A stretch of 64,000 nt of DNA from Acorus gramineus. Taxonomy: Eukaryota > Streptophyta > Magnoliopsida > Acorales > Acoraceae. The DNA lies in NCBI GenBank assembly GCA_030737835.1, contig JAUJYN010000012.1, forward strand, positions 6,119,943-6,183,942, given 5' to 3'. Position numbers and translations under genes: made by a program. Shown piece by piece: positions 12,363 through 23,817 of this stretch (the first letter of the stretch is position 1; every line of letters begins with the position of its first letter). The notes beneath the pieces are model-generated. The model was not told the origin of the DNA, ran no database searches, and worked only from the letters and a program-made list of their open reading frames with translations.

Positions 12363-13939
12363 AGCTTACACATCTACCAATCTTATTATGATAAAACTAA
12401 AAAAATGATTTTTTTTTTTTAATTCTCTGACTTATCCAACTTGTTTGTGCCATGGCTAGTTAAGTTTCCACAGGACTTGATGATGGAAGAGAATAAGGTT
12501 ATGCATTTGTATTTCGTGCCCACACATCTAGCATAGTGTTTGATACAATTTCCACTACTGAGTACGAAAGTCTCCAAATTTTGATGTAAGGGTGCACTTT
12601 TCTCATACCAGATTCCCACAGACAACACTTCTATTGAGGGAACAAATTTTTGAGGGACCAAAGAACGGCTCTTCGATTGTAGAAAATTTTTAGAGGAGAT
12701 GTTGCTTAATAACGTAGCGTGAAAATGTAGAAAGATCCAACCAAGATCCTTAAACAAAACTCTCAAATCTCAAATAGAAAAAAAACTTGAAATTTTACTA
12801 ATGAAAAATTTGCAGACCCTAATTTACAGGTCTCCTCTTTTATACTAATAAAAAAATTAAAAATTACTAAAAATAGTAAAAACTGAAATTTGTTATAACT
12901 ACTTCAAGATCCTAGATGATCGTCATAATTGATAGAGATCAATTATGATTCGTTATGAGAGATATATAACAAATCTACAAATTACTAGAAATAGTAAATT
13001 CGCTAATTTGAGAGACAAAATAGAAAATATAAAAAAATAAGGACGCATATATAGTGGCATAGCAACCACTCTTGAAGATTTCCTAGATATCTAGCTCCAG
13101 TAAAATTTTCATGTGATTCCGAGATTGACATTTGGTGGAGGTTTTCTGGTAGTCTCATCATTCCAGGAATGCATCAGAACAATTTTTTGAGGTGCCAAAA
13201 ATAGAAAATATAAAAAAATGACGCATATATAGTGGCATAACAACCACTCTTGAAGATCTCCTAGATATCTAGCTCCAATAAAATTTTCATGTGATTCCGA
13301 TATTGTCATTTGGTGGACGTTTCCTGGTGGTCTCATCATTCCAGGAATGCATCGGCTACCCGTTCTGCATCACTAAGGTAGACCAAAGAAAGACTGTCTG
13401 AGATTGAGAAGGGATCACTTGAGATGGAGAAGAAGGGCATGGTCCTACCATGGTGTGCTGCTACACTAGATTTTTCTTGAAAAACTCGTACACTAAATTT
13501 GTGGTTGACTCTAAAGGAATTTACTGATTTTACATGGATCTTTTGTGATATTCATAAGTTTTCGGAGAGTTATATTGATTTTTTACCTTCTTTTTATTGT
13601 TGGTGAATATAGAATAACATGAGAATTTTCAATAAAAAGCAAGGGCATTTTTATCATCAAAATGACTAAATTGGATTTTTCATATTTTGTAAAGACTTTA
13701 AATATAATTATTGGAGCAATTTAACTCGTGAACTAAATACGCTAACCATACATACTTTCTGCGGATATATAACGAATTTTCAATTCTAGAGGGACTAAAA
13801 CTAATTTACCTAACTTACATAGAGTTATATCAATTTTTTTCTAGTAAATAATGCATTTCGTATATGCTTAAGAAAAAAAAATTAAAATGGTGGGGGGCTG
13901 GACACGTGGTTAGATGTATCATTTTGCATAAAAAATTTT
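12363..13939. other. LTR-element interior or flank, unassigned, with a tandem duplication
   Basis: The sequence continues the LTR element split by LINE-C, then passes into AT-rich DNA with no recognised domain. A 115-aa minus-strand open frame at 12419-12766 has no motif I recognise. The tandem duplication at 13021-13355 is listed separately. Confidence 0.35.
13021..13355. repeat. Tandem duplication, about 181-bp period, two units
   Basis: Units start at 13021 and 13202 with tagaaaatataaaaaaat and both run through ctagatatctagctcc to tcattccaggaatgcatc. They differ at scattered positions, so the duplication is not very recent. Similar gcat-agc-actact phrases occur near 25830, suggesting LTR-derived sequence. 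Confidence 0.7.
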
Positions 13940-14813
13940 GGGTGCGTCTATCCCCACCAAACGTTTTTCTTACCCCACCAATAAAAAAAAAAAACGGTGT
14001 TTGGCTGTTCCCACCAATCCAGGTCGACCGAATTTGGTCGCCATTTCAGGTTTTGGGCGACCGGACTTGGTCGCCATTTCAGGTTTTAGGCGACTGGACT
14101 TGATCGCAATTTAAGGCTTTGGGCTACTGTAATTGGTCGAACAGGGTTCAAAACTATATCTACCTATTTTTTGTAAACAAATAACTTTTTGGGTTTATCC
14201 ATCATAGTCTACATTTATTCTTTTATCCAAACAACAGCTAAGGGGCCGAAAAAAATGTAAGTAGATATACTTTCAATCAATTCAAAATTTTATAGAAAAA
14301 TATCTTATTAGACAAATATATATCATTTTTAAGTTTTGTTTGAATTCGTAGTTAAGAGGATTCTTCGTTTGAAAACAAAAAAAAACCTATAAGTTGATCC
14401 AAACACATTATATATTTGGCTTTTGAAAATTAGTCCGTCACTTATGTAAAAAAAAATTGTTCTTATATTCTACATTTAAGAATAATAATTGATTCTTCTT
14501 ACATTACAACTCAAACTTGGAGTGGTATGAAGGATTCAAGGAAGATATACGTCATGAGATTATGTTTTCAAGAAAAAAAATTATAAACTTTATTACAAAT
14601 CATGTTCGACCAAGTTCGGTCGTCCAAAACCTGAAATGACGATCAAGTCCGATCATCCAAAACCTGAAATAACGATCAAGTCCGATCGTCGAAAACCTGA
14701 AGTGGCGACCAAATCTGGTCGACCTGGCCGGATCGGTAGGAAAAGATAAAACACCGATTTTTTTTTCTCGATTGGTGGGGTAAGAAAAATGTTTAGTGGG
14801 GATAGCCGTGCCC
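13940..14813. mobile_element. MULE-1: non-autonomous Mutator-like element, 874 bp
   Basis: The ends are GGGTGCGTCTATCCCCACC and, reversed, GGGCACGGCTATCCCCACT. Long inverted arms of about 200 bp contain a tandem unit of about 33 bp built around CGACCGGACTTGGTCGCC-TTTCAGGTTTTGGG. Flanks are A/T-rich (aaaaatttt and aattttttt) and give only a partial 9-bp match. It is the opposite-orientation sister of MULE-2, whose 9-bp target duplication is perfect. There is no transposase gene. Confidence 0.75.
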
Positions 14814-15990
14814 AATTTTTTTGTCACAATCATGAAAATCTTCACATTTTGAGATTACTTTAAATGAGGTTTTTCAATGAGAAAATAAAGTGAACTTTTT
14901 AGAAGAATGCATAAATCAGATGGTTTTTGGACAATCAAGAAGGATCGATCTGACAAAAAAATGTACAACTCTTTTGAAACAAGGAGCGAGCCCAATTCAT
15001 TCGCACTAACAAACATGCAGATTTTAGTTTTTTTCCTTTTCATAAACTTTCAAATCATAATCCATAATTCAGAGAATCATTAGTCATTTTAATTTGACAT
15101 TGAATTAATCAAATCATCACAATTTTATTTCTTATATTTTTTCAATTTACCCTCGGATTTCAAATTCAATGAACAAACTTTTCGATCAATTAATCATCTA
15201 AAATTTTTTCATTAAGTGATTTCTTAAAGCAGGGGATGTTGAGGGTCAAGGGGATGTTATTTCGTTAAGGCATCTTCATGCCCTTCCACCCACATTTTGA
15301 TCTATATAAAGGACTGTGTATTTGTAAAAATTTCATAGCAATACAACATTTTGATTATCAATTAAAAAAAAGAAAAAATTGATATAACTCCCTAGAAGGT
15401 TAGCTAAGTCGGTTTTTACTTTTTAGTCTCTGTAAAATTGGAAAACGAAGTCATATCAAGATCATCACTCCTATCAATTATGGAGTGCAAAAACAGGTTT
15501 GAGCAGAAAAAAATAATCTCTAGTATTGGATTACAGAGACTATCATAGCGATGGTAAATTGGAAGTCCAATTTTGAAATTATGATTACTTTGGTGGTTTA
15601 AACAGATTTCGAGACAAAAATGAATTTGATAGATCAAATTGAATCGACATTTTAGCTGTCTAGTGGACTTGAACTAGTAGAATATTCCGTGGATTGTTTT
15701 AATACAAAATTTAAGTCCAATTCATGTGATTAATGCTTCAAATGATTCTGATTCGATTTGATGTTCAAAAACTATTTATCAAATCTACAATAAGTTTGTC
15801 TCACTGATAGTGAAAAATATTATAAAAATTTCTTCGAATAAATTTGAAAAATTTATATTTGGATTATGAATTACATCATTTAAATATATTTGCGGATGAT
15901 TGAAAATTGTCTTGAAAACAGGGAACCTTGTTTATGGCTACCTGACACGTTTGTATCCATTTTCCTGCCTATCTTTCTCAATTGCTTCTA
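14814..15990. other. AT-rich spacer, no recognised feature
   Basis: No coding region, RNA gene or element boundary was recognised. It lies between MULE-1 and LINE-D. One TATATAAAGG string is present near 15303 with no open frame behind it. Confidence 0.4.
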
Positions 15991-15999
15991 CAAGTTCGT

Positions 16000-17975
16000 T
16001 CTAGAGCTGATTAGGGAGAAATAGGTTCCCCCCTCATAGATTGATAAGGAACAAGGATGTCAACTGGGGAGTTCCCTTACTTATGTATATGTATGGCCTT
16101 CCAGTCATTCAAATGATCAAGATATTGATGAATGGTTCGGATAGTTCTAATGGCAATCCAAGGAGTAGTACTTCTGCCATTCAACCAGACCAGGCAGTGG
16201 TTGAATCTGATCCAATCCATAATTTGTGAGCCTGAATAGAACTGCCTAGCAATACACCTTGCTCAATCGCTTTTAGCTCAAGGAGATTGATGGTGGGAAG
16301 ATCATGTCTGCTCGTCAAGTCGGTAAAATAATCAGCATTGGAGTTTCTAAAGAGCGCCCCATAGCCCTCCCTCCCCCGTCCCCCGGTCATCTGCAAGTGA
16401 ACCATCCGTGTTGAGTTTCAGCCAGCCATCAACTGGGCACAGGCAAGTTACAATTGAGTTGGAATGCTCCTTCACAAATGTTAAAATAGCAAAGGCTTCC
16501 ACAATCTTGGGAATATCTGAGGAGAAAGCAGTCCGAAAGACCCTATTAAGGATCCAAAGCATCATATTTTCCTTGACTCTATGCAAGGTAAGCATTTTAT
16601 GTTAACTTTTTTCAGCGAAGATGAGATTGCTCAGCTCAGTCCAAAGAAATCAGAATGTGGTAGAAGTTATAATATAGCCAAGTTCTTTCTTGAATGGATC
16701 AGTAATAATTGTTGTCATCTAGGCAAGGAAAGGATCAAGCCTTCTGGGGCACTGAGAACGGATGGTGAGATCGTGAAAGAGCTTACTCCAAACAAATCTG
16801 GAGTAAGCGCAGCCCAAGAACAAGTGGTCTGCATCATCAGTCCGGGCACGGCTATCCCCACTAAACATTTTTCTTACCCCACCAATCGAGAAAAAAAATC
16901 GGTGTTTTATCTTTTCCCACCGATCCGGCCAGGTCGACCAGATTTGGTCGCCACTTCAGGTTTTGGACGATCGGACTTGATCGTCATTTCAGATTTTGGG
17001 CGACCGGACTTGGTCGTCATTTCAAGTTTCGGACGACCGAACTTGGTCGAACATGATTTGTAATAAAGTTTATAATTTTTTTTCTTGGAAACATAATCTC
17101 ATGACGTATATCTTCCTTGAATCCTTCATACCACTCCAAGTCTGAGTTGTAATCTAAGAAGAATCAATTATTATTCTTAAATGTAGAATATAAGAATATT
17201 TTTTTTTACATAAGTGACGGACTAATTTTCAAAAGCCAAATATATAATGTGTTTGGATCAACTTATAGGTTTTTTTTTGTTTTCAAACGAAGAATCCTCT
17301 TAACTACGAATTCAAACAAAACTTAAAAATGATATATATTTGTCTAATAAGATATTTTTCTATAAAATTTTGAATTGATTGAAAGTATAGCTACTTACAT
17401 TTTTTTCGGCCCCTTAGCTGTTGTTTAGATAAAAGAATAAATGTAGACTATAGTGGATAAACCCAAAAAGTTACTTGTTTACAAAAAATATGTAGATATA
17501 GTTTTGAACCCTGTTCGACCAATTACAGTAGCCCAAAGCCTTAAATTGCGATCAAGTCCAGTCGCCTAAAACCTGAAATGGCGACCAAGTCCGGTCGCCC
17601 AAAACCTGAAATGGCGACCAATTTCGGTCGATCTGGATTGGTGGGAACAGCCAAACACCGTTTTTTTTTTTTTTTTTTTTGATTGGTGGGGTAAGAAAAA
17701 CGCTTGGTGGGGATAGACGCGCCCCATCAGTCCCTAGCACACACAAAAGACAATTGACAGTTTGAATTAGTTCTCTCCTTTGAATGCAAACCAGTGTTAG
17801 GAGTTTGTTTAAATATGCCTGCCATAAACCATATTTTGAATTTAGGCTATGATACTTCACTGAATGACTACATTTTTTTCTTCTATTTCCAATTTTCTTG
17901 TTCAAGTGAAATCTTTTACATTTCACACTGATCTAGTGTATAGAGGAAGGCGGTGAAACCACATCCAGGTAGTGC
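16000..17975 (-). mobile_element. LINE-D: 3' part of a LINE ORF2 (zf-RVT and RNase H), split by MULE-2
   Basis: On the minus strand the zinc-ribbon region starts near 17830 (NKLLTLVCIQRRELIQ, then LLCVLGTD) and is cut by MULE-2. It resumes at 16843 with DADHLFLGCAYSRFVWSKLF. An RNase H-like domain follows: GWLKLNTDGSLADD at about 16430-16390, then a GALFRNSNADYF stretch and INLLELKAIEQGVLLGSS, ending with LWIGSDSTTAW near 16205. There is a frameshift between the two RNase H segments. The reverse transcriptase is absent, so this is a 5'-truncated copy. Both ends are approximate; no target duplication was found. Confidence 0.8.
16844..17724. mobile_element. MULE-2: non-autonomous Mutator-like element, 881 bp, perfect 9-bp target duplication
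   Basis: It is flanked by catcagtcc at 16835-16843 and 17725-17733. The ends are GGGCACGGCTATCCCCAC and, reversed, GGGCGCGTCTATCCCCACC. It is nearly the reverse complement of MULE-1 over its whole length, including the roughly 33-bp GACC/GGTC-rich tandem units in both arms. It lies between the codons for LLCVLGTD and DADHLF of LINE-D, so it inserted after that LINE. There is no transposase gene. Confidence 0.9.
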
Positions 17976-18272
17976 AAGTCAACATTTTGTTTCTTTCTTT
18001 TTCTTTTTTTTCCTGCTTGGTGAATAATATTTATTGCCTTTCAAAAGCTTAAAAATGTTCAAATACACTGTTGAAAAAGAGGGCGAGGAACAGGTATTTT
18101 GAAGATCCTTAACAAATATAAGTTGTCCTTCTCAGTTAATACCTCCAATTTTGTCATACATATAGCCATCAGATCTTGATTAAACCACAGGTTTATTGTC
18201 CCATAGACCTAACAAACTCAGATATTGAGTTTACATTATTAGCTTTTGTTCTCTACATTCAGACAGAGACTT
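17976..18272. other. 3' flank of CRP2
   Basis: AT-rich sequence with a T/C-rich tract at 17989-18014; no gene recognised. It should hold the CRP2 3' untranslated region and polyadenylation signals. Confidence 0.4.
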
Positions 18273-19232
18273 TTATTTTGGACAATCACAGCAACATTCG
18301 ACCCCATGGCCAAATTTAAACCTGCAGTGTCCTCCACTGAAGCCCTTCTTCAGCTTCCTGCATTCCCCGGAACATGTCTTATTTTTGAAGTAGTCGACAA
18401 TGCAGGATCCTCCACACTCTCTGTGACATGATGCTAATGGTGAACTAGTTGGATGTGGTGGCTCATCACCGATCAGTGGTGTTTCGTCACTAGCTAATGG
18501 TTTGTGAGGTGCATTAGCCTTCAACATGGCCTCTTTATGGGGCATCTGCTCCATCCTCTCATGATCTTTGCCTATTGGTATAACAATTGGAGTGTTAGTC
18601 CCAACCAAATGGTAGCTCATTTGAACTGTGTGGTTTAATACATTTATTTTCTATAGTTTAATTCAGAAAATAAAGTATAAAAAGATTTAATAATCATTGT
18701 TAGCATGACCAATTTTATTTCATAAACTTTCGTGGATGGCCATAAATTACTCTCAAAAGTGATAAAATGGCATGCTCTTTTCCATACTAGTTCAAAATCA
18801 ATTTGAATCATCAAATTGATCAAATTTTGGGTCAAATCAAAACCAAATAAGTCCACATTGGTAAAATAATATTTTGTAACTCACACTAATACATATAAAG
18901 GATTCTCGAATTCTCAATTCTGAGTAGTAAAATTGCATCTTCTTATCCTTCACATAAATATATTTTTGTTATGTTCAATCAAGGGATATGAACAGCGGAT
19001 GCCATTTCACACTTCTCAATATCATTCTTATCTTTTGACTGCAAAGTTAAATATACAAATAAATGAAATGTTTACTTCATAGTTAGCTTTAGAAGTACAT
19101 TACATTCCAACAAAAAAAAAACTAATACTAAACAAGATAAATTAAAAACACACACAAAGGAACAAACATACAATACTCACCATAACTGGAAAAGATGGAA
19201 GCAATGAGAATTGCTACAAGTATGTTTCTCAT
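18273..19232 (-). CDS. CRP2: secreted ten-cysteine protein of the same family, two exons
   Basis: Exons are 19181-19232 and 18273-18571, giving 116 aa. Exon 1 encodes MRNILVAILIASIFSSY, a signal peptide nearly identical in core to that of CRP1. The donor is GTGAGT and the acceptor TAG; the phase-1 intron is 609 bp. The junction codon gives Gly where CRP1, CRP3 and CRP4 have Cys. The pro-region carries AMLKANAPH, matching the family motif, then a Pro-rich stretch. The cysteine domain is enlarged: C-x3-C-x3-C-x9-C-x3-C-x11-C-x9-CCC-x-C, ten cysteines, with FSGGHC supplying the GxC element. The two extra cysteines (the first and the last) suggest one more disulfide than in CRP1. It is secreted by inference; its function is unknown. 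The most divergent minus-strand member. Confidence 0.78.
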
Positions 19233-19282
19233 TGTCAACTTTTTGAGAGCTAATTTTTCGTATGTCCTTTGCTTGATAGAGA

Positions 19283-19292
19283 CTTTTATAGC
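19283..19292 (-). promoter_or_regulatory. TATA box of CRP2
   Basis: GCTATAAAAG on the minus strand, about 50 bp before the ATG, the same decamer and spacing as CRP1. Confidence 0.6.
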
Positions 19293-19609
19293 AAAATAGG
19301 ACAAAAGATTTTAGTGTACAGGACAAAAGATTTTAGTAAGTTCACCATGATTTATCCAATTATGGCATGCATGATATCATTTACTTTGTCATCTTGATTT
19401 CCATACCAAGACACATTTTCATAATCTTATCTCATTTTGTCATGCTAGATATTGTTATACTATCCCCTTTATGGCCCACTGTGTAATTTCATCTCTCAAA
19501 CAAGATATATATGTTTAATGAAACATATAATTTTTTGGTGGATCCATATAATTTATAAAATACGTACTTCACTTATATTGAAAATTAGATAAGTGTACAC
19601 CTTTAAAAA
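19293..19609. other. CRP2 upstream region
   Basis: AT-rich. It contains a short direct repeat, aggacaaaagattttagt at about 19301 and 19320. No gene recognised. Confidence 0.4.
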
Positions 19610-20290
19610 CTCAACGCATATAACGAGTGCACATAGTTGCACTTGAGGCAATGCTCTATCAGAAGTCTTTTGTGACATGTCCTATCTGTGTTCTCTGCAT
19701 TTCCAGCCCAGAAACAGTGCAACACTTGCTTTTTCAATGCCCATTCCCATCCTACATTAGGTGTGCTTCCCTGCCCAAAGCTGGAATTCAAAGATGAGTG
19801 CTGTTACACAGTTTTTATTCCAGTCTCAATTCAAATAATATATGCATTGATAGAAAATTATTAGAGCATATACTCGTCTTAACAAGGCATATGCTTAGAA
19901 AAAAAAATTAACATTTTTTATAAATACATTTATGCAATTCATTAGAGTATTTGTTTCATTTTTTATAAAAAAGATACCTTATTAGATATAGTATATTAGT
20001 TTTAAAAAATTCAAAACATTTGTAGACTGGATTTATAATTGGAAAGTGGAGTGGATTGGATGTAACATTTTCCTTCAAAAAAACTTGGTCCCTTGTCTTC
20101 AATCTGAGGTCAGGTGGAATCTTCTTTCAAAGCAGAGGTGTCAAAAAAAATCTTGAAGCTCTTCTCTCCACTACGATGTGGCACATTGGCTAGAAAGGAA
20201 GAGAATAATCTTCAAAAGCAAGAATAAGAGGAAGGAATCCATTGTATCGCTTGTTATAAGGCATACCAGGTTGAAATTGAGCCAATTCAT
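19610..20290 (+). mobile_element. LINE-E: short LINE ORF2 3' fragment (zf-RVT), degenerate
   Basis: Plus-strand translation near 19650-19770 gives CPICVLCISSPETVQHLLF, a typical LINE zinc-ribbon. Near 20170 the string atgtggcacattggctagaaagg resembles the W-H-I-W-L-E-R motif that follows, with one base lost. The intervening 250 bp is AT-rich and may be an insertion. The boundaries are approximate. Confidence 0.6.
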
Positions 20291-20553
20291 TCTCAAGTTA
20301 GTGATGACCCAGGACTTTGCAAGTTAGGGATGACCCAGGACCTTGAAAAGATGTGAAGCGAACTGAACATCCTTTATTTTTATTTTATTTTTTAAATGGT
20401 GCTTTCTATGGTTTGATCCCTTGAATTTTTTGACAAAGGTAAAGAGGATTTTGTCCACCTAACTACAGCTTGGTTCAACACAACAGGGCACTCTTATCAA
20501 TTATTTGGAGTTGTTGGCTCTTCGGCAATGCATAAAGTTAGGTCTCGAACTTA
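20291..20553. other. Possible LINE 3' tail or spacer
   Basis: There is a short direct repeat, aagttagtgatgacccaggac / aagttagggatgacccaggac, at about 20295 and 20321. Nothing else was recognised. Confidence 0.3.
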
Positions 20554-20894
20554 GGCCTCGTTTGGTTGCGTGTTTGGATGCGCTTTTTGAAAAGTTGAAA
20601 AGCTAAAATCGTGCAGCCAAACGGGACATCTTTTTGCAGAATCGGAAGCTGGATTCCTTTTAATTTTTTTCTCGAAATCTGTGTTTTAAAAAGCTAAAAA
20701 ACAACGTTTTTTTATCGGAATCGATTTTTTGAATTGAAAAGCAACTTTCTTTGTCAAACATTAAACTCCTTTCAAATATTGATTCCTGATTTTAAAAAAA
20801 AAAAAACATCCTCAAAAAGTCAAGGTCTAAAATTATCTTAAAAAGAAGGTTTATTCCAAAAGCTACTTTTCAATCTGTGTTTCCAAACGGACCC
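20554..20894. mobile_element. PIF/Harbinger-like (Tourist-type) MITE, TTA target duplication
   Basis: A 341-bp element flanked by TTA on both sides (20551-20553 and 20895-20897). The ends are GGCCTCGTTTGG and, reversed, GGGTCCGTTTGG, the common plant MITE terminus. There is no coding capacity. Confidence 0.7.
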
Positions 20895-20981
20895 TTAGAC
20901 TTTCTAATAACGGGTGAAAAGTGATTCAAAAACTGCAATTCATCTGTTCGTCAAAAGGCTCATTATCAGAGCAGGTGGAAA

Positions 20982-22585
20982 GTGACTACCGCACCTGCTC
21001 TTCCCGCCTCCATCTCCCTTAACTCTTCGACCTCTCCCCCTCCTTCCTACAAGCCTCCCTCATCTTCTTCTCCTCCTCCCTCCTCTCCTTCGGACTTTGG
21101 AGGCCTCTGCTCCTCTTTTGGCAAACCCTCCTTCCTCTTCTTCACTAAAGGTTGCTCCTTCTTCCTCTGGAAATCTGGCCCCGATTTTACCCATTCCTCC
21201 TAAATCTGCCTCAACCTCCGCGAAGGGGATTCTTCCCACCCCTGCTCTTCGTGGTGATTCTTCCATGTCAGCCCCTATGGAAAATGGACCTCGTCCAAGG
21301 AAGAACCGCATGAACATCCCCCCTCCGCCTGTGTGTGAGGAATCAAAAAGATGGACAAGCTTCTTCACAGCTCCGCCTTCAAAATGCCTGAATACATCTG
21401 TGGATTTCTTTCCTCCTACTATAGATGGCCCTTAAAAAGTTGCCATTCTTGAAGAAGATGAAGTTGCTGAAGCCTAAGCAGCTTGGGGAAATATCCTAGT
21501 TGGGTACGTTTGAAGGATTACCCCAGTTGTCATACCATTTCTGCAATTTATTAAAAATTTGTGGAAGCCCAAAGGAGAAATTACTGTGTCTTTTCATGGC
21601 AATGGTTTCTTCATGGTTCGTTTTGATCTAGCTGAAGATCTAACTCATGTGCTAGAAGGTGGTCCGTGGTCCATGGCCAACAGACCTTTCGTCATACAAA
21701 AAATGGAATCGTAACATCAGACTTGAACTGGAAAGACTAAACTCTATTACTGTGTCGATTAAATTCCCCAACTTACCTCTCCATTACTGGTCAAGAACAT
21801 GCATTGGTAGAATAGCTAGTTTAATTGGCACCCTTGTGTACATAGATTATCCTACTGCCTTGCGTACTAGATCTGCGTATGCACGAGTCTGTGTCGAGGT
21901 TGAAGCTGAAACTGATCTGCCCAATGAAGCTTTTATAGACATTTGAAATGGTGACCGGGAAGCAATAAAGGTCACATATGATTGGAAACCACAGGCATGT
22001 TCCCATTGCAACACTTTTGGACATGAGGATGTCTTATGCTGCAAGAAACCAAGATTCATTAATGCTCCGACCAAAGCACCAGCTGCATCTCCCTTAGATA
22101 AAGTAGTTATTGCTGGGAGCACTACCACTAAGGCCCTAAAGGAATCCACAAAATCTATCACCGAGCCTTCCCCTGCGGTTCCAAAGGAGACTTCTGTTTC
22201 GAATCCGCCGGTGTTAAATAAGCTTCCCATTCCCATGGGGGTCACTCATCAGTCAGAGGCTATTACAGATGCAGCCCCACAAGTTAATTTAATAGCCCAT
22301 TCAAATCCTCGTGTTGAAAATGTGGAATCTATTTCATCTGAGCACAGGCAGGGAACTATTTCCTCTTCCTCCAGGCGGGTTATTGAAAAGGGTATTGATC
22401 CTCAAGTTGTACTTCATACAAAACAAATAACTTCAGATCCCAAGCAGAAGTCAAAGAAACACAAACTAAAATCTGCATTAGTCAATTCTGGTGATTCCTC
22501 CTCTCAAACCCAAAGTCACAAGCAGAACAAGAAGAAATCAAAATCCCTTGGGGTTAACCAGGGATCTTCAAAGGCTTCGGCCTAA
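20982..22585 (+). pseudogene. LINE-B ORF1 (DUF4283 plus CCHC), with stops and frameshifts
   Basis: The N-terminus is Pro/Ser-rich. DUF4283 follows at about 21510-21950, with FLQFIKNLWKPKGEI, GGPWSMANRPF and KFPNLPLHYW. The zinc knuckle is intact as sequence near 21985-22030: C-SH-C-NTFG-H-EDVL-C. A Ser/Lys-rich tail runs to 22585. Several stops break it (for example after TIDGP near 21432, after AEDEVAEA near 21475, and TGA after EAFIDI at 21944), and the frame shifts near 21690. It is a relative of LINE-A ORF1 but in the opposite orientation. No start codon is certain; the first open stretch begins at a GTG. Confidence 0.8.
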
Positions 22586-22616
22586 TTTACTATCCTTCTA
22601 TTCCAATAACTTTTTA

Positions 22617-23198
22617 ATGAATTGTATTTTTTGGAACGTCCGTGGGATCAACAGTCATGAAAAACAACTGGATGTTAAAAAAAATTTGACGAGACAAGCA
22701 TCTCCGATCATTTGTCTTGTAGAAACGAAGGTGGAAATCCAAAATGCTGAAGTTGTGCGATGAAGAATCCTCCCCCATTTCAAACTTCTTAACTCCTCCC
22801 GAAGTGGTAGGATTTGGTCTATATGGGATCCGTCTGTGGTTGATGTTCGGCTTCTATCTTCCTCCGACGAATTCCAGCACTGCAGAATTATTTCTAAAAA
22901 TCCTTCTCAGCAGGATTACTTTCTTATTATGGTATATGCTTCTAACTCATTCAGTGAACGAGTTACTCTATGGCACGATCTTGAGAACATTGCCTCGTCA
23001 GTTGGAAATCAACATTGGATTGCGGGAGGGGACTTCAATGAAATCCGTCACTTGCATGAAAAAATTGGTGGCAGAGATCCCTTTCCAAGGAGAATCTCTC
23101 GATTCAATGAGTGTATGTCCCATTGTCAATTGCAAGATCTCTGGTCTACTGGCCCACAATTTTCTTGGAACAACAATTTAAAACTAAAGTTGGGATAA
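22617..23198 (+). pseudogene. LINE-B ORF2, endonuclease domain only, 3'-truncated
   Basis: The reading starts with MNCIFWNVRGINSHEKQ and passes CLVETK. It meets one TGA after QNAEVVR (22761-22763) and then continues in the same frame through GGDFNEIRHLHEKIGG and RFNECMSHCQLQDLW to FSWNNN at about 23180. It stops there; reverse transcriptase and everything downstream are missing. Loss of the 3' side is the reverse of usual LINE 5' truncation, so a later deletion or rearrangement at about 23190 is likely. The junction carries small duplications. Confidence 0.8.
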
Positions 23199-23278
23199 TT
23201 TAAAAATAAAGATCCCTGCTTTCCCATTGTCAATTACATATTACTTGGGGATCAAGTTGGGATAATTTAAAAATAAAG
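23116..23278. repeat. Scrambled direct repeats at the truncated end of LINE-B
   Basis: The string aagttgggataatttaaaa-ataaag occurs at 23187-23211 and 23254-23278. The string cccattgtcaatt occurs near 23117 and 23223. The second copies are closer together than the first, as expected from a local duplication followed by a deletion. Confidence 0.65.
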
Positions 23279-23817
23279 TAGAATGAATTTTAGTAATTTT
23301 TTATTGTGTTTTAATGACCGTATTAGAGAGGGATTCAAATTTAGTCATGTAAAAAAAAAAAAAAAAAGTAAAGCGGTCATTCAGCGGATGGGGTTGGACA
23401 TATCATTTTTCATATCAATATATCTAATCATGCGTGTAACCCCATCCGTAGCTTTTCTATTTTTAAAAAAATATATACACTCATTTATTGAAATACACAT
23501 TGTTATTAAAAGTGAAATGTATATCTAGATAAATTAACATATGTGTTTTTCTCTTTGAATAAATAAATAAAAATAAAATTTTTCATATGCTGCGCTAATG
23601 GAGCCATTAGTTAAATATATAGGTGGTGCACTATCACAATTATAATTCAATAACGTAGAGGGGGATCATTTTTAAGCTATAGACAGGATTGTAAAATGGA
23701 TTGAGTGTCTCAGCGCTCTTATTATAAACATCACATAGACCTCATAAAACTGATGGAAATATGTTGAAATTACTTTCTTCATGCATGGGTAATCTCTCCA
23801 TGCAGATAAAAACATTT
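23279..23817. repeat. 3' flank of CRP3, duplicated at 26500-27060
   Basis: The stretch matches 26500-27060 in order and orientation. Shared phrases include gaattttagtaatttt against gacattttagtaatgttt, gtattttaat / ttttaatgacc, and acatcacatagacctcataaaa against acatcacatggacctcataaaa. The copy next to CRP3 holds its 3' untranslated region. Confidence 0.6.

Noticed and set aside
13940-17724. Regularly spaced units of about 33 bp that look superficially like a CRISPR array
   Set aside because: The units are direct tandem repeats without unique spacers, placed symmetrically in the arms of a transposon in plant nuclear DNA.
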